Made by a program: the position numbers and the translations under genes. A stretch of DNA of 64,000 nt, taken from Streptomyces sp. NBC_00285. GTDB taxonomy: Bacteria; Actinomycetota; Actinomycetes; Streptomycetales; Streptomycetaceae. Within the stretch, counting starts at the first letter, position 1. The number at the start of each line of letters is the position of its first letter. The stretch spans positions 5,518,001 through 5,582,000 of the forward strand of contig NZ_CP108055.1 in assembly GCF_036174265.1 (NCBI RefSeq), read 5' to 3'. Below are positions 28,486 through 38,015 of this stretch, piece after piece. Under the pieces are notes generated by a model, which ran no database searches, had not been told where the DNA came from, and saw only the letters and a list, made by a program, of their open reading frames with translations.

Positions 28486-30015
28486 ATGAATGCCTTGGGA
28501 ACCCGCGATCCACGCCGCTGGTGGATCCTGGTCGTGCTCTGCCTCAGCAGCCTGGTGCTGGTCGTCGACAGCATGGCCCTGACCGTCGCGGTACCGGTCA
28601 TGACCGAGGAGATCGGGGCGAGCGCCCAGGACACCCAGTGGATCCTGGACTCCTACATCCTGGTCTTCGCCGGCCTCCTGCTCACCTCCGGCAGCCTGGG
28701 CGACCGCTTCGGCCGCCGCAAGGTGATGCTGATCGGACTCGTGCTCTTCGGGGCGGCCTCACTGACCGCGATCTGGTGCACCACCCCCGGCGAGGTGATA
28801 GCCGTCCGGATCGCGATGGGCCTCGGCGGCGCACTGGTCATGCCGTCCACGCTCTCGATCCTCATCACCGTCTTCGACGAGGACGAACGCGGCAGGGCGA
28901 TGGCGGCCTGGAGCTCGGTGGCGATGCTCGGCCTGGTGGGCAGCCCCGTCCTGGGCGGTGTCCTGATCGACCACTTCTCCTGGCAGTCGATCTTCCTCCT
29001 CAACGTGCCGGTCGTGGCCCTCGCGATCGCCGCCGGCCTGACACTGATGCCGGAGTCCAAGGCACCCTGGCAGAAGGCCGACCCCCTCGGCGCAGTGCTC
29101 TCGGCGGCCGGGATGACCGCCCTGGTCTGGTGGATCATCGAGCTTCCGCAGCACGGCATATGGACAGCCGCACTGCCCCTGGCCATCGTCTCCCTGGCCG
29201 GCTTCGTGATCTGGGAGAACATCACCACATCCCCCATGGTCCCGCTGAGCCTCTTCAAGCACCGCAACTTCAGCGGAGGTTCGCTCTCACTGGCCCTGGT
29301 CCAGATCGGCAACGGCGGTCTGCTGCTGGTCCTCACCCAGTACCTCCAGTTCGTGCTCGGCTACTCACCCGTCAAGGCGGGCCTGGCCTTCCTGCCGCTG
29401 GCCGTCACGGCCCTCATCGGCAACGGCATCGGGGTCAAGATCGCCGCCAAGTACGGCAACCGGTGGGTGATCCTCGCGGGCATGCTGGTGATGGTGACCT
29501 GCTTCGCCCTGCTGACCACGGTCTCGGCGGACTCCGGCTTCACCGTCCCGGCGGTGGCACTCGGTCTGCTCGGCCTCGGCGCGGGTCTGGCGATGCCCGC
29601 CGCGGTGGCCGCGCTGATGGGTACGATCCCCGAGGACAAGGCAGGCGTCGGCTCTGCGCTGAACGACACCGTGCAGCAGGCCGGCACCGCACTGGGCATC
29701 GCGATCCTCGGCTCGCTCCTGTCGAGCGGCTTCGCCAACCGGATGCCCGAGGGGACACCGGAACAGGCGAAGCACTCGATCGCCGGGGCGGTGGCACTGG
29801 GGGACATCGGTCTGCTGACGTCGGCCCGCGAGGCCTTCACGGCCGCCATGTCCACGACCTTCACGGTCAGCGCGGTCGGTGTCCTGGCGGCGGCGCTGCT
29901 GGCGGCACTGATGATGAGGGACGACCGGCCAAAGCCGGGGGCGGCTGCCGAAACCACGGCAACCGAGGGGACGAACGAGGGGGAGACCGATCGGGAACCG
30001 GAGCTCGCCGTCTGA
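28486..30015 (+). CDS. MFS multidrug exporter, DHA2 (EmrB/QacA) family
   Basis: 509 aa, 14 predicted transmembrane helices. Motif A in loop 2-3 is LGDRFGRRKVMLIG, and VDSMALTVAVPVM in helix 1 matches the DHA2 family. The ATG at 28486 is chosen for GGAGGGGA upstream. It probably exports a drug or an endogenous metabolite sensed by the divergent TetR repressor. A hairpin follows the gene. Confidence 0.92.
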   Translation: MNALGTRDPRRWWILVVLCLSSLVLVVDSMALTVAVPVMTEEIGASAQDTQWILDSYILVFAGLLLTSGSLGDRFGRRKVMLIGLVLFGAASLTAIWCTTPGEVIAVRIAMGLGGALVMPSTLSILITVFDEDERGRAMAAWSSVAMLGLVGSPVLGGVLIDHFSWQSIFLLNVPVVALAIAAGLTLMPESKAPWQKADPLGAVLSAAGMTALVWWIIELPQHGIWTAALPLAIVSLAGFVIWENITTSPMVPLSLFKHRNFSGGSLSLALVQIGNGGLLLVLTQYLQFVLGYSPVKAGLAFLPLAVTALIGNGIGVKIAAKYGNRWVILAGMLVMVTCFALLTTVSADSGFTVPAVALGLLGLGAGLAMPAAVAALMGTIPEDKAGVGSALNDTVQQAGTALGIAILGSLLSSGFANRMPEGTPEQAKHSIAGAVALGDIGLLTSAREAFTAAMSTTFTVSAVGVLAAALLAALMMRDDRPKPGAAAETTATEGTNEGETDREPELAV

Positions 30016-30054
30016 CCTCCTGAGCGAGGGGTGCGGAGGGCGCGGGGATTCGGG

Positions 30055-30085
30055 AAGGCCCGGAGGGAATGTCCTCCGGGCTTCT
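30055..30085 (+). terminator. Terminator of the MFS exporter gene
   Basis: AAGGCCCGGAGG / CCTCCGGGCTT hairpin with a 6-nt loop. Confidence 0.78.
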
Positions 30086-30147
30086 GCCGTTAGGGGTGGC
30101 AGAAAGTTCAATGCTCAACTAAACTCGAACCACAAGGAGGTACCGAC

Positions 30148-31119
30148 ATGCCTGCAGTGACTGTCGACAACCCGCTGACCCTGCCGCGCGTGGCCGCGAC
30201 GGCGGACGCGGTGGCCCGTCCCGTCCTCGGCGTGACGACCGCGCCGAGTGGCTTCGAGGGGGAGGGTTTCCCGGTACGCCGGGCTTTCGCCGGGATCAAC
30301 TACCGGCAGCTCGACCCGTTCATCATGATGGACCAGATGGGTGAGGTCGATTACCCTGCCGGCGCCCCGAAGGGGACCCCCTGGCACCCGCACCGCGGCT
30401 TCGAGACCGTCACCTACATCATCGACGGGACCTTCATCCACCAGGACAGCAACGGTGGGGGCGGCACCATCACGAACGGGGACACCCAGTGGATGACAGC
30501 GGGCTCCGGCCTGCTGCACATCGAGACCCCGCCTGAGTCGCTCGTGAAGTCCGGCGGTCTCTTCCACGGCCTGCAGCTGTGGGTGAATCTGCCGGCCAAG
30601 GACAAGATGAAGGACCCGCGCTACCAGGACATCCGCGGTGGCCAGGTGCAACTTCTGACCTCGCCGGACGGGGGTGCGCTGCTGAGGGTGATCGCGGGTG
30701 AGCTGGACGGGCACCAAGGCCCTGGCGTCACGCACACGCCGATCACGATGATCCACGCGACGCTGGCGCCGGGAGCGGAGATCACGCTGCCGTGGAGCGA
30801 GGAGTACAACGCCCTCGCGTATGTCCTTGCGGGCCGCGGCAGCGTCGGTGCCGAACGCCGCCCGATCCACCTGGGCCAGACCGCCGTCTTCGGCTCCGGC
30901 TCTTCTCTGACCGTGCGCGCGGACGAGAAGCAGGATTCGAACGCGCCGGACCTGGAGGTCGTGCTCCTGGGCGGCCAGCCGATCCGTGAACCGATGGCCC
31001 ACTACGGCCCCTTCGTGATGAACACCCGCGAGGAGCTGCAGCAGGCATTCGAGGACTTCCAGAAGGGGCGTCTGGGGACGGTTCCGGCGGTGCACGGAAT
31101 GACCGAGGGCGGGCTGTAA
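30148..31119 (+). CDS. Pirin family protein
   Basis: 323 aa bicupin. The metal-binding motif WHPHRGFETVTYIIDG supplies two His, and a downstream His/Glu follow as in pirins with quercetinase or redox-sensing activity. The perfect AAGGAGG lies 7 nt before the ATG. AGTT-caatgctc-AACT just upstream (about 30107-30122) is a possible regulatory dyad. Followed by a strong terminator. Confidence 0.92.
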   Translation: MPAVTVDNPLTLPRVAATADAVARPVLGVTTAPSGFEGEGFPVRRAFAGINYRQLDPFIMMDQMGEVDYPAGAPKGTPWHPHRGFETVTYIIDGTFIHQDSNGGGGTITNGDTQWMTAGSGLLHIETPPESLVKSGGLFHGLQLWVNLPAKDKMKDPRYQDIRGGQVQLLTSPDGGALLRVIAGELDGHQGPGVTHTPITMIHATLAPGAEITLPWSEEYNALAYVLAGRGSVGAERRPIHLGQTAVFGSGSSLTVRADEKQDSNAPDLEVVLLGGQPIREPMAHYGPFVMNTREELQQAFEDFQKGRLGTVPAVHGMTEGGL

Positions 31120-31138
31120 GTCCGGTACGGTACGACGC

Positions 31139-31177
31139 AGGCCCGAAGCCGCAACCTTGTTTTGCGGCTTCGGGCCT
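31139..31177 (+). terminator. Terminator of the pirin gene
   Basis: AGGCCCGAAGCCGCAA / TTGCGGCTTCGGGCCT, 16-bp perfect stem, 7-nt loop. Confidence 0.88.
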
Positions 31178-31192
31178 GTCTTGTGAGCGCTC

Positions 31193-31368
31193 CTACGGCA
31201 GCACGTAGGTGGGTGCTCCGTCCGCGGTGCAGCCCGTCTGCCGGATGCAGCCCCGCTTGAGCAGCTTCTTGCAGACGTCGACCACCGGAAACCAATACGT
31301 CCCGTCCGGCATCGTCAGTCTCCGCACCCGCGCCCCCGTGGCTGTGACTGATGTCCGAAGGAAGGGTT
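31193..31368 (-). pseudogene. BRO-N antirepressor remnant with large internal deletion
   Basis: Read on the minus strand, one frame gives an N-terminal part TGARVRRLTMPDGTYWFPVVDVC joined directly to a C-terminal part KRGCIRQTG...DGAPTYVLP-stop. Both parts match the two ends of the intact BRO-type gene at 15507-16466 (TGARVRRLTMPDSAHWFP and KHACIRSQG...DGAPVYVLNRC). About 240 codons are missing in between, yet the join keeps the frame. There is no ribosome-binding site or ATG, only an internal GTG, so it is scored as a remnant. Confidence 0.75.
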
Positions 31369-31430
31369 TTCACCCGATATAGCGAAAGAAGTATCGATTC
31401 ATTCGATGGTGCTGAGCTGTCTACGCCGTC

Positions 31431-33584
31431 TTACCCCGACACCTCGCCGGACGGCTCGTGGAGTTCGAACCAGATGCTTTTGCCTTCGCCCCGGGGGTCC
31501 ACTCCCCACAGGTCCGCGAGGAGTTCGACCAGCATCAGGCCCCGGCCGGAGGAGGCCAGTTCGCCGGGGCGGCGTTTGTGCGGGAGGTCGTCGCTGGTGT
31601 CGGTGACCTCGATGCGCATCCGGCGGGCGCCCGTCTCGCCGTGGACCTCCGCGAGGAGCAGTGCGTCCGCGTCGGTGTGGACCAGGACGTTCGTCAGCAT
31701 CTCGGACAGCAGCAGGACCGCGGAGTCGACCTGGTCGGCGGAGGACCAGTCGTGCAGCAGTTCACGCAGGTGCTGGCGGGCGAATCCGACGCGTTGCGGT
31801 TCCGCCTGGGCCACCGAGAGCATCGTGCGACGGACCGCCGGCCGTGGGGTGACGGTGTCGCCGTGGCTCTCGTCCTGCCGGGACAGCAGCAGGACCGCGA
31901 TGTCGTCCTCGCGGCGGTCGGCCAGGGGGCCGGTGGTGTGGTGGGAGGAGGGGCCGTGGACGGCCTGGACCAGGGCGTCGGCGAGTTCCTCCAGGTCGCC
32001 GTCATGGGTCTCCAGGATGGTGCGGATGCGCTTCCAGCCGGTCTCGAAGTCGTGGCCGCCGGTCTCGATCAGGCCGTCGGTGCAGAGCATGAGCGTTTCG
32101 CCGGGCTCCAGGACGATCCGGGTCGTGGGGTAGTCGGCGTCCGGGTCGATGCCGAGGGGGAGACCGCTGTCCGTACGGCGGGCCAGGACCGTGCCGTCGG
32201 TCATCCGGATCGCCGGCTCGGGATGGCCGGCCCGGGCGATCTCCAGGACGCCGGTCTCCGGGTCGACCTCGACGTAGAGGCAGGTCGCGAACCGTGGGTC
32301 GGTGGGGTCCCCGTCCCCGATGGAGCCGTACGTCATGCCGTTCAGGAAGCGGGAGGCGCGGGAGAGGACCGCGTCGGGGCGGTGGCCCTCGGAGGCGTAG
32401 GCGCGCAGGGCGATGCGGAGCTGGCCCATCAGGCCTGCCGCCCGTACGTCATGGCCCTGGACGTCCCCGATGACCAGGGCGAACCGGCCGCCCGCCCCTG
32501 CCCGGGAGGTTCCTCCGGGCAGGGGGATCATGTCGTACCAGTCGCCGCCGACCTGGAGGCCGCCGCCGGTGGGGACGTAGCGGGCGGCGATGGTCATTCC
32601 CGGTATCTCCGGGCCCAGGGTGGGGAGCATGGACCGTTGGAGGCCGTCGGTGAGCTCGCGTTCCGACTCTGTCACGCCGGCGCGGGACAGGGCCTGGGCC
32701 AGCATGCGGGCCACCGTCGTCAGTACCGAGCGTTCGTCCGGTGTGAACGCCACCGGGTAGGCGAAGCCCGCCATCCACGCGCCCATCGTGCGGCCGGCCA
32801 CCGTCAGCGGCAGGAACGCCCAGGATTGGCGGTCGAAGTGCTGGGCGAGCGGCCAGGTGACCGGGTAGCGGGCGCGGTAGGCCTCGGCGCTGGAGAGATA
32901 GACGGCACGGCCGGTGCGTACGACCTCGGCGGCCGGATAGTCCGTGTCCAGGTCCATGTGGGAGAAGGGGCTCTCGTCGCCGGGCTGCTGGCCGTGGTGG
33001 CCGATGATCGTCAGGCGGTCGCCCTCGACGCCGAAGACGGCCAGGCCGTCGGGGCTGAAGCCGGGCATGGACAGGCCCGCGGCGACCCGTAGGACCTCGG
33101 CGGTCGAGCGGGCCTCGGCGAGGGCACGGCCCGCGTCCAGTAGGAAGGCCTCGCGGGAGCGTCGCCAGTCGCCGGTGACCGCGGTGCGCCCGGCGGGGGT
33201 GCCGGGCACCGGTTCGGTGACTTGCTGGAGGGTGCCGATCAGCTGGAACGACTTCTTGTCCGCGTCGTACGACGGCTTGGAGCGACTGCGTACGGTACGG
33301 ATCACCCGGCCCAGCTTGTCCATGATCCTGATCCGGACCTCGGCGAGTGTGTCCTCGGCGACGGCGAGTCCGACGACGCTGATGATCTCGTTCCAGTCGA
33401 CGGGATGGAGACGGGCGCGTGCCTGGGCCTCCGTGAGGGTGGTCCGCTCTGCGGGCAGGCCGAGCAGCCGAGCCGCCTCCGCGTCGACTGTGACCAGCTC
33501 CGTGGCGGTGTCCCAGTGCCATAGGCCGGTCGCGAGGGCGGTGAGGACGTCCCCCACGGCGGGCAGGGGCTCACCAGTGCGCAT
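31431..33584 (-). CDS. PAS-GAF-PP2C (SpoIIE-like) phosphatase with C-terminal HATPase domain
   Basis: 717 aa. Domain order: PAS (about 10-130), GAF (155-330), PP2C/SpoIIE phosphatase (345-560; VGGDWYDM, GDVQGHDVRAAG and DGLIET carry the metal-binding Asp), then an RsbW-like HATPase (590-710; N-box SEMLTNVLVH, G2 SGRGLMLVELLADLWG). Such fusions dephosphorylate anti-anti-sigma factors and may also phosphorylate them, acting as stress-signal switches of alternative sigma factors. No sigma or anti-anti-sigma gene lies beside it. Divergent from aspS across a parS site. Confidence 0.92.
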   Translation of the reverse strand: MRTGEPLPAVGDVLTALATGLWHWDTATELVTVDAEAARLLGLPAERTTLTEAQARARLHPVDWNEIISVVGLAVAEDTLAEVRIRIMDKLGRVIRTVRSRSKPSYDADKKSFQLIGTLQQVTEPVPGTPAGRTAVTGDWRRSREAFLLDAGRALAEARSTAEVLRVAAGLSMPGFSPDGLAVFGVEGDRLTIIGHHGQQPGDESPFSHMDLDTDYPAAEVVRTGRAVYLSSAEAYRARYPVTWPLAQHFDRQSWAFLPLTVAGRTMGAWMAGFAYPVAFTPDERSVLTTVARMLAQALSRAGVTESERELTDGLQRSMLPTLGPEIPGMTIAARYVPTGGGLQVGGDWYDMIPLPGGTSRAGAGGRFALVIGDVQGHDVRAAGLMGQLRIALRAYASEGHRPDAVLSRASRFLNGMTYGSIGDGDPTDPRFATCLYVEVDPETGVLEIARAGHPEPAIRMTDGTVLARRTDSGLPLGIDPDADYPTTRIVLEPGETLMLCTDGLIETGGHDFETGWKRIRTILETHDGDLEELADALVQAVHGPSSHHTTGPLADRREDDIAVLLLSRQDESHGDTVTPRPAVRRTMLSVAQAEPQRVGFARQHLRELLHDWSSADQVDSAVLLLSEMLTNVLVHTDADALLLAEVHGETGARRMRIEVTDTSDDLPHKRRPGELASSGRGLMLVELLADLWGVDPRGEGKSIWFELHEPSGEVSG

Positions 33585-33679
33585 TGCCCTACTTTAAGAA
33601 CAGGACATCCCGTAGTGCCACTGTTGACCGAGTCGTAATGGTGGGGAGGGGATACCGGAGCCCCGGTAGGCTTGGGGAA

Positions 33680-33693
33680 GTTTCACGTGAAAC
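33680..33693. other. parS: parS site (ParB-binding centromere), copy 2
   Basis: Exact GTTTCACGTGAAAC, lying 33 bp upstream of aspS in the divergent promoter region. It is 32 kb from copy 1. ParB binding here could also touch aspS transcription because the site falls in its leader or promoter. Confidence 0.93.
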
Positions 33694-33726
33694 ACACCCC
33701 GATCCGCGAAGGCTGGATGAACGACG

Positions 33727-35490
33727 ATGCATCGGTACAGGTCCCACACCTGCGGCGAGCTCCGCGCCTCTGACGTCGGTACCGACGTCCGGCTGAGTGG
33801 CTGGCTGCACAATCGGCGCGACCTGGGCGGCATCCTCTTCATCGATCTGCGTGACCACTACGGCATCACGCAGCTGGTCGCCCGTCCCGGCACGCCCGCC
33901 TATGAGGCCCTCGACAAGCTGACCAAGGAGTCCACGGTCCGCGTCGACGGCAAGGTCGTCTCCCGCGGTGCCGAGAACATCAACGCGGACCTGCCCACCG
34001 GTGAGATCGAGGTCGAGGTCGGCGAGGTCGAGCTGCTCGGCGCGGCCGCCCCGCTGCCGTTCACGATCAACACCGAGGACGGGGTCAACGAGGAGCGGCG
34101 CCTGGAGTACCGCTTCCTCGACCTGCGCCGCGAGCGCATGCACAAGAACATCATGCTGCGGTCGTCGGTGATCGCCTCGATCCGCTCGAAGATGGTCGAC
34201 CTCGGCTTCAACGAGATGGCGACCCCGATCCTGTCGGCGACCTCCCCCGAGGGCGCCCGTGACTTCGTGGTCCCCTCCCGTCTGAACCCGGGCAAGTTCT
34301 ACGCCCTTCCGCAGGCGCCGCAGCAGTTCAAGCAGCTGCTGATGATCTCCGGCTTCGACCGCTACTTCCAGATCGCGCCCTGTTTCCGTGACGAGGACGC
34401 GCGTGCGGACCGTTCGCCGGGTGAGTTCTACCAGCTCGACGTCGAGATGAGCTTCGTCGAGCAGGAGGACGTCTTCCAGCCGATCGAGCGGCTCATGACC
34501 GAGCTGTTCGAGGAGTTCGGCGGCGGCCGTGAGGTCACCTCGCCGTTCCCGCGGATCCCGTTCCGCGAGTCGATGCTGAAGTACGGCTCCGACAAGCCGG
34601 ACCTGCGTGCGCAGCTGGAGCTCGTCGACATCACCGACGTCTTCGAGGGCTCGGAGTTCAAGGCGTTCGCCGGCAAGCACGTGCGGGCGCTGGCGGTGCC
34701 GGACGTGTCCGCGCAGCCGCGGAAGTTCTTCGACCAGCTCGGTGACTTCGCGGTCTCGCAGGGCGCGAAGGGCCTGGCCTGGGTGCGGGTGGCCGAGGAC
34801 GGTTCGCTGTCCGGCCCGATCGCGAAGTTCCTCACCGAGGAGAACGTCGCCGAGCTGACCAAGCGCCTCTCGCTGGCCGGCGGTCACGCGGTGTTCTTCG
34901 GCGCGGGCGAGTTCGACGAGGTCTCGAAGATCATGGGCGCGGTGCGGGTCGAGGCCGCCAAGCGTGCCGGGCACTTCGAGGAGGGCGTCTTCCGGTTCTG
35001 CTGGATCGTCGACTTCCCGATGTACGAGAAGGACGAGGAGACGGGCGCGATCGACTTCTCGCACAACCCGTTCTCCATGCCGCAGGGCGGTCTGGAGGCC
35101 CTGGAGTCCCAGGACCCGCTGGACATTCTGGGCTGGCAGTACGACATCGTCTGCAACGGCGTCGAGCTGTCCTCCGGAGCGATCCGGAACCACGAGCCGG
35201 AGATCATGCTCAAGGCGTTCGAGATCGCGGGCTACGACCGTGAGACCGTCGAGGAGAAGTTCGCCGGCATGCTGCGCGCGTTCCGCTTCGGCGCCCCGCC
35301 GCACGGCGGCATCGCCCCCGGCGTCGACCGCATCGTCATGCTGCTGGCCGACGAGCCCAACATCCGCGAGACCATCTCCTTCCCGCTCAACGGCAACGCC
35401 CAGGACCTGATGATGGGTGCGCCGACGGAGCTGGAGGAGACCCGGCTGAGGGAGCTGCACCTGTCGGTGCGCAAGCCGCAGCCGAAGTAG
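33727..35490 (+). CDS. aspS: Aspartyl-tRNA synthetase
   Basis: 587 aa class II synthetase of the bacterial type: OB-fold anticodon-binding domain (1-105), catalytic core with motif 2 [18 protein letters not shown], the GAD insertion domain (about 285-410), and motif 3 [17 protein letters not shown]. It charges tRNA-Asp. If asparaginyl-tRNA synthetase is absent, it would also mischarge tRNA-Asn for the amidotransferase route, but that cannot be judged here. A terminator hairpin follows. Confidence 0.97.
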   Translation: MHRYRSHTCGELRASDVGTDVRLSGWLHNRRDLGGILFIDLRDHYGITQLVARPGTPAYEALDKLTKESTVRVDGKVVSRGAENINADLPTGEIEVEVGEVELLGAAAPLPFTINTEDGVNEERRLEYRFLDLRRERMHKNIMLRSSVIASIRSKMVDLGFNEMATPILSATSPEGARDFVVPSRLNPGKFYALPQAPQQFKQLLMISGFDRYFQIAPCFRDEDARADRSPGEFYQLDVEMSFVEQEDVFQPIERLMTELFEEFGGGREVTSPFPRIPFRESMLKYGSDKPDLRAQLELVDITDVFEGSEFKAFAGKHVRALAVPDVSAQPRKFFDQLGDFAVSQGAKGLAWVRVAEDGSLSGPIAKFLTEENVAELTKRLSLAGGHAVFFGAGEFDEVSKIMGAVRVEAAKRAGHFEEGVFRFCWIVDFPMYEKDEETGAIDFSHNPFSMPQGGLEALESQDPLDILGWQYDIVCNGVELSSGAIRNHEPEIMLKAFEIAGYDRETVEEKFAGMLRAFRFGAPPHGGIAPGVDRIVMLLADEPNIRETISFPLNGNAQDLMMGAPTELEETRLRELHLSVRKPQPK

Positions 35491-35515
35491 GCCGAGGCAG
35501 GTCTTTGAAGTTCAG

Positions 35516-35550
35516 GTGGCTCGGAACCGGCGTCGGTTCCGAGCCACTTT
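35516..35550 (+). terminator. Terminator of aspS
   Basis: GTGGCTCGGAACC / GGTTCCGAGCCAC, 13-bp perfect stem, 6-nt loop, followed by TTT. Confidence 0.88.
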
Positions 35551-35609
35551 GCTATTCACAGCTCCTTCCGATGTTCCTGACAGGGAGTCCCCTTCTACGG
35601 TCCGTGTCC

Positions 35610-36497
35610 ATGACGGACACTCAAGAACTCGACAGCACAGGGAAGTTGACGCGGCGTAAGGCCGTCGCGGTGGGCGCCGGGGCGGTCGCGGCGGTGGGCC
35701 TGGGAACCGGTGCCGCGGGCGCCCTGACCCTGGGGAGAAAGCCGGGGCCCGCCACCGGGGCCGAGGTCTGCTACAAGCTGACCTCGGAGACCACCGAGGG
35801 GCCGTACTACATCGACGCGGACAAGATCCGCCGGGACATCACCGAGGACCGGGAGGGCATTCCGCTCCTTCTCGACCTGAAGGTGATCGACACGGAGACG
35901 TGCAGGCCGGTCCGGAACGCCGCCGTCGACATCTGGCACTGCGACGCGGTGGGCGTCTACTCCGGCTACGAGGCCCAGAGCAACGGCGGCGGAGGCGGCC
36001 CCGCACCCACGGGAGAGCCGCCCACTGGGACGCCCACCGGCACGCCGACCGGCGTTCCCACCGGTCCTCCCCCGGGCGGCGGCCACCAGGAACCCACCGA
36101 CGACACCCGCTATCTGCGCGGCACCTGGCGCACCGACAAGCACGGACACGTCGTCTTCCGGACCGTCTTCCCGGGCTGGTACCGGGGCCGCTGCGTCCAC
36201 ATCCACACCAAGGTGCATGTGGACGGCGAGTGGACGGACGCCGGTTACGAGGGTGGGCGCACCTGCCACACCGGCCAGTTCTTCTTCGACGAGGAGTCGG
36301 TCCTGGCCTCGGCGGAGCTGGAACCGTACGCCTCCAACCCCGCCGAGCGCACCACGCTCACCGAGGACATGATCTACGACCAGAGCGGCACGACGGGCGG
36401 TCTGCTCAGGCTGAGGTATCGCAAGGACGGCATCGGCAAGGGTGTCCGTGGGTCGATCACGGTCGGAGTGGACCCGGAGACGACGCACGACGGCTGA
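35610..36497 (+). CDS. Tat-exported intradiol ring-cleavage dioxygenase, paralog A
   Basis: 295 aa. Twin-arginine signal TRRKAVAVGAGAVAAVG (14-30) without a clear lipobox. Core motifs: GPYYIDADKIRRDI, WHCDAVGVYSGY (Tyr ligand), FPGWYRGRCVHIH (Tyr and two His ligands of Fe(III)). Between them is a low-complexity insert of PTG-type repeats. It is highly similar to the gene at 38016, and both flank an MFS importer, suggesting a cassette for extracellular aromatic-ring opening and uptake of the product. The ATG at 35610 is chosen since the Tat signal starts there; the natural substrate is unknown. Confidence 0.87.
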   Translation: MTDTQELDSTGKLTRRKAVAVGAGAVAAVGLGTGAAGALTLGRKPGPATGAEVCYKLTSETTEGPYYIDADKIRRDITEDREGIPLLLDLKVIDTETCRPVRNAAVDIWHCDAVGVYSGYEAQSNGGGGGPAPTGEPPTGTPTGTPTGVPTGPPPGGGHQEPTDDTRYLRGTWRTDKHGHVVFRTVFPGWYRGRCVHIHTKVHVDGEWTDAGYEGGRTCHTGQFFFDEESVLASAELEPYASNPAERTTLTEDMIYDQSGTTGGLLRLRYRKDGIGKGVRGSITVGVDPETTHDG

Positions 36498-36558
36498 TAA
36501 GGCTCCCCCGGGCTCCCACCTTCGCAAGCAGGGCTGCGGGTGCCCCTTCACCGCAGAT

Positions 36559-36656
36559 TCACATACGTGGTCATGCGTCCAACCCATTGACCCGGAGGGG
36601 CACCCTCCGTATCGTCCTCGGGTGATCAAGTACATGACGCATGGCCATGTATGTGA
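36559..36656 (+). promoter_or_regulatory. Promoter of the MFS gene with palindromic spacer and flanking 21-bp inverted repeat
   Basis: TTGACC (36587-36592) and TATCGT (36610-36615) are separated by exactly 17 bp, and that spacer is the palindrome CGGAGGGgcaCCCTCCG. The whole promoter lies between two arms that are 19 of 21 complementary: TCACATACGTGG... at 36559-36579 and its counterpart ending ...ATGTATGTGA at 36636-36656. This looks like a tightly regulated, possibly looped promoter. Confidence 0.68.
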
Positions 36657-36674
36657 ACGCCGAGGGAGACAACG

Positions 36675-37985
36675 ATGTCAGCCGAGAGTCGCGCCGTGGG
36701 GAAGTTCCTGCGCCGCATGATGCCGCTGCTGGTCCTGATGCTGCTGGTCAACAACCTGGACCGCACCAACGTGGGCTTCATCCAGGAGGATCTCCAGGCG
36801 GACGTCGGGGTCAGTGCGACCGCGTACGGCTTCGGGGCGGGGCTGTTCTTCATCGGGTACGCCCTCTTCGAGGTCCCCAGCAACATGCTGCTGGAACGGT
36901 TCGGCGCCCGGGTATGGCTGACCCGCATCATGATCACTTGGGGTCTGGTGATCGTGTCGATGTGCTTCATCCACAACGTCACGACGTTCTACGTCCTGCG
37001 CTTCCTGCTCGGTGTCGCGGAGGCCGGGTTCTTCCCCGGCGCCATGCTCTACATCACCCAGTGGCTGCCCGACTCCAGCCGGGGCCGGGCCACGGCGATC
37101 TTCCTGGGCGGTTCGGCCGCCGCAGGCATCGTGACCGGCCCGATCACCGGCGCCCTGCTGGAACTGCACGGAGCCGGCGGCATCGCGGGCTGGCGCTGGA
37201 TGTTCGGCCTGGAGGGCGCCTTCTCGGTGGTCGTCGGTATCGCCGCGGGCTTCTTCCTGGTCTCCCGGATCGAGGACGCGCGCTGGCTCGACGCCGACGA
37301 GAAGGCGGCGCTGCGGGCCGCGGTCGCCGAGGACCAGCAGGCCCGCAGCCGCGCGCCCAAGGTGTCCCGGTTCAAGCTGTTGATCCACCCGCAGGTCCTG
37401 CTGCTGACCGGCGCCTTCTTCGCCATGACCCTCACCGGCTACGCGATCACCTTCTGGCTGCCGAGCCTGATCGAGGAGATCGGCGGATTGTCCTCCTTCC
37501 AGGTCGGCGTCCTGTCGGCGATCCCCGCGGTCTGCTCCATGATCGCCATGTACTCCATGAGCCGCTTCACCGACCGCGCCCCGGACCGTCGCCCCTTCCT
37601 TGCCGCCATGCTCGTCCTGTCCGCCGGCGGCACCTACCTCGCCACCCTGGGCAACCCCTGGTTCGGCCTCGTGGCGATCACCCTCGCCGGCGTCGGCTCG
37701 AAGTGCGCGGCCACCCTCTTCTGGCCGATGGCGCAGTCCGGCCTCGACCTGCGGATCGCCGCTCCGGGCCTCGCCCTCGTCAACTCCATCGGAAACCTCG
37801 GCGGTTTCGTCTCGCCGTTCCTCTTCGGCTATCTCAAGGACACAACCGGCAGCACCAACGGCGGCCTCTACACCCTGACCGCGGCGTCGCTGCTCGCGGT
37901 GATCGCGGTGAAGTACCTCCGGAGCCCCCGAGCCACCGTGGATCTGAAGGAGAGCACAGGAAGCCACAGTCCGCTCCCACGCTGA
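36675..37985 (+). CDS. MFS transporter, anion:cation symporter (ACS) family
   Basis: 436 aa, 12 predicted transmembrane helices. LDRTNVGFIQEDL in helix 1 and the loop after helix 2 (EVPSNMLLERFGARVWLTRI) are ACS-family features shared with phthalate, 4-hydroxyphenylacetate and hexuronate importers. The ATG follows GAGGGAGA. It is flanked by two intradiol dioxygenases, so import of an aromatic acid or a muconate-type cleavage product is the natural guess. Its own elaborate promoter is immediately upstream. Confidence 0.88.
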   Translation: MSAESRAVGKFLRRMMPLLVLMLLVNNLDRTNVGFIQEDLQADVGVSATAYGFGAGLFFIGYALFEVPSNMLLERFGARVWLTRIMITWGLVIVSMCFIHNVTTFYVLRFLLGVAEAGFFPGAMLYITQWLPDSSRGRATAIFLGGSAAAGIVTGPITGALLELHGAGGIAGWRWMFGLEGAFSVVVGIAAGFFLVSRIEDARWLDADEKAALRAAVAEDQQARSRAPKVSRFKLLIHPQVLLLTGAFFAMTLTGYAITFWLPSLIEEIGGLSSFQVGVLSAIPAVCSMIAMYSMSRFTDRAPDRRPFLAAMLVLSAGGTYLATLGNPWFGLVAITLAGVGSKCAATLFWPMAQSGLDLRIAAPGLALVNSIGNLGGFVSPFLFGYLKDTTGSTNGGLYTLTAASLLAVIAVKYLRSPRATVDLKESTGSHSPLPR

Positions 37986-38015
37986 GGACAGTCTTCTTAC
38001 CTAACTTGCTTGTCC

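Noticed and set aside
36000..36080. Short GC-rich repeats in the dioxygenase genes as a CRISPR-like or non-coding repeat
   Set aside because: They are in-frame Pro/Thr/Gly codon repeats inside an intact reading frame.
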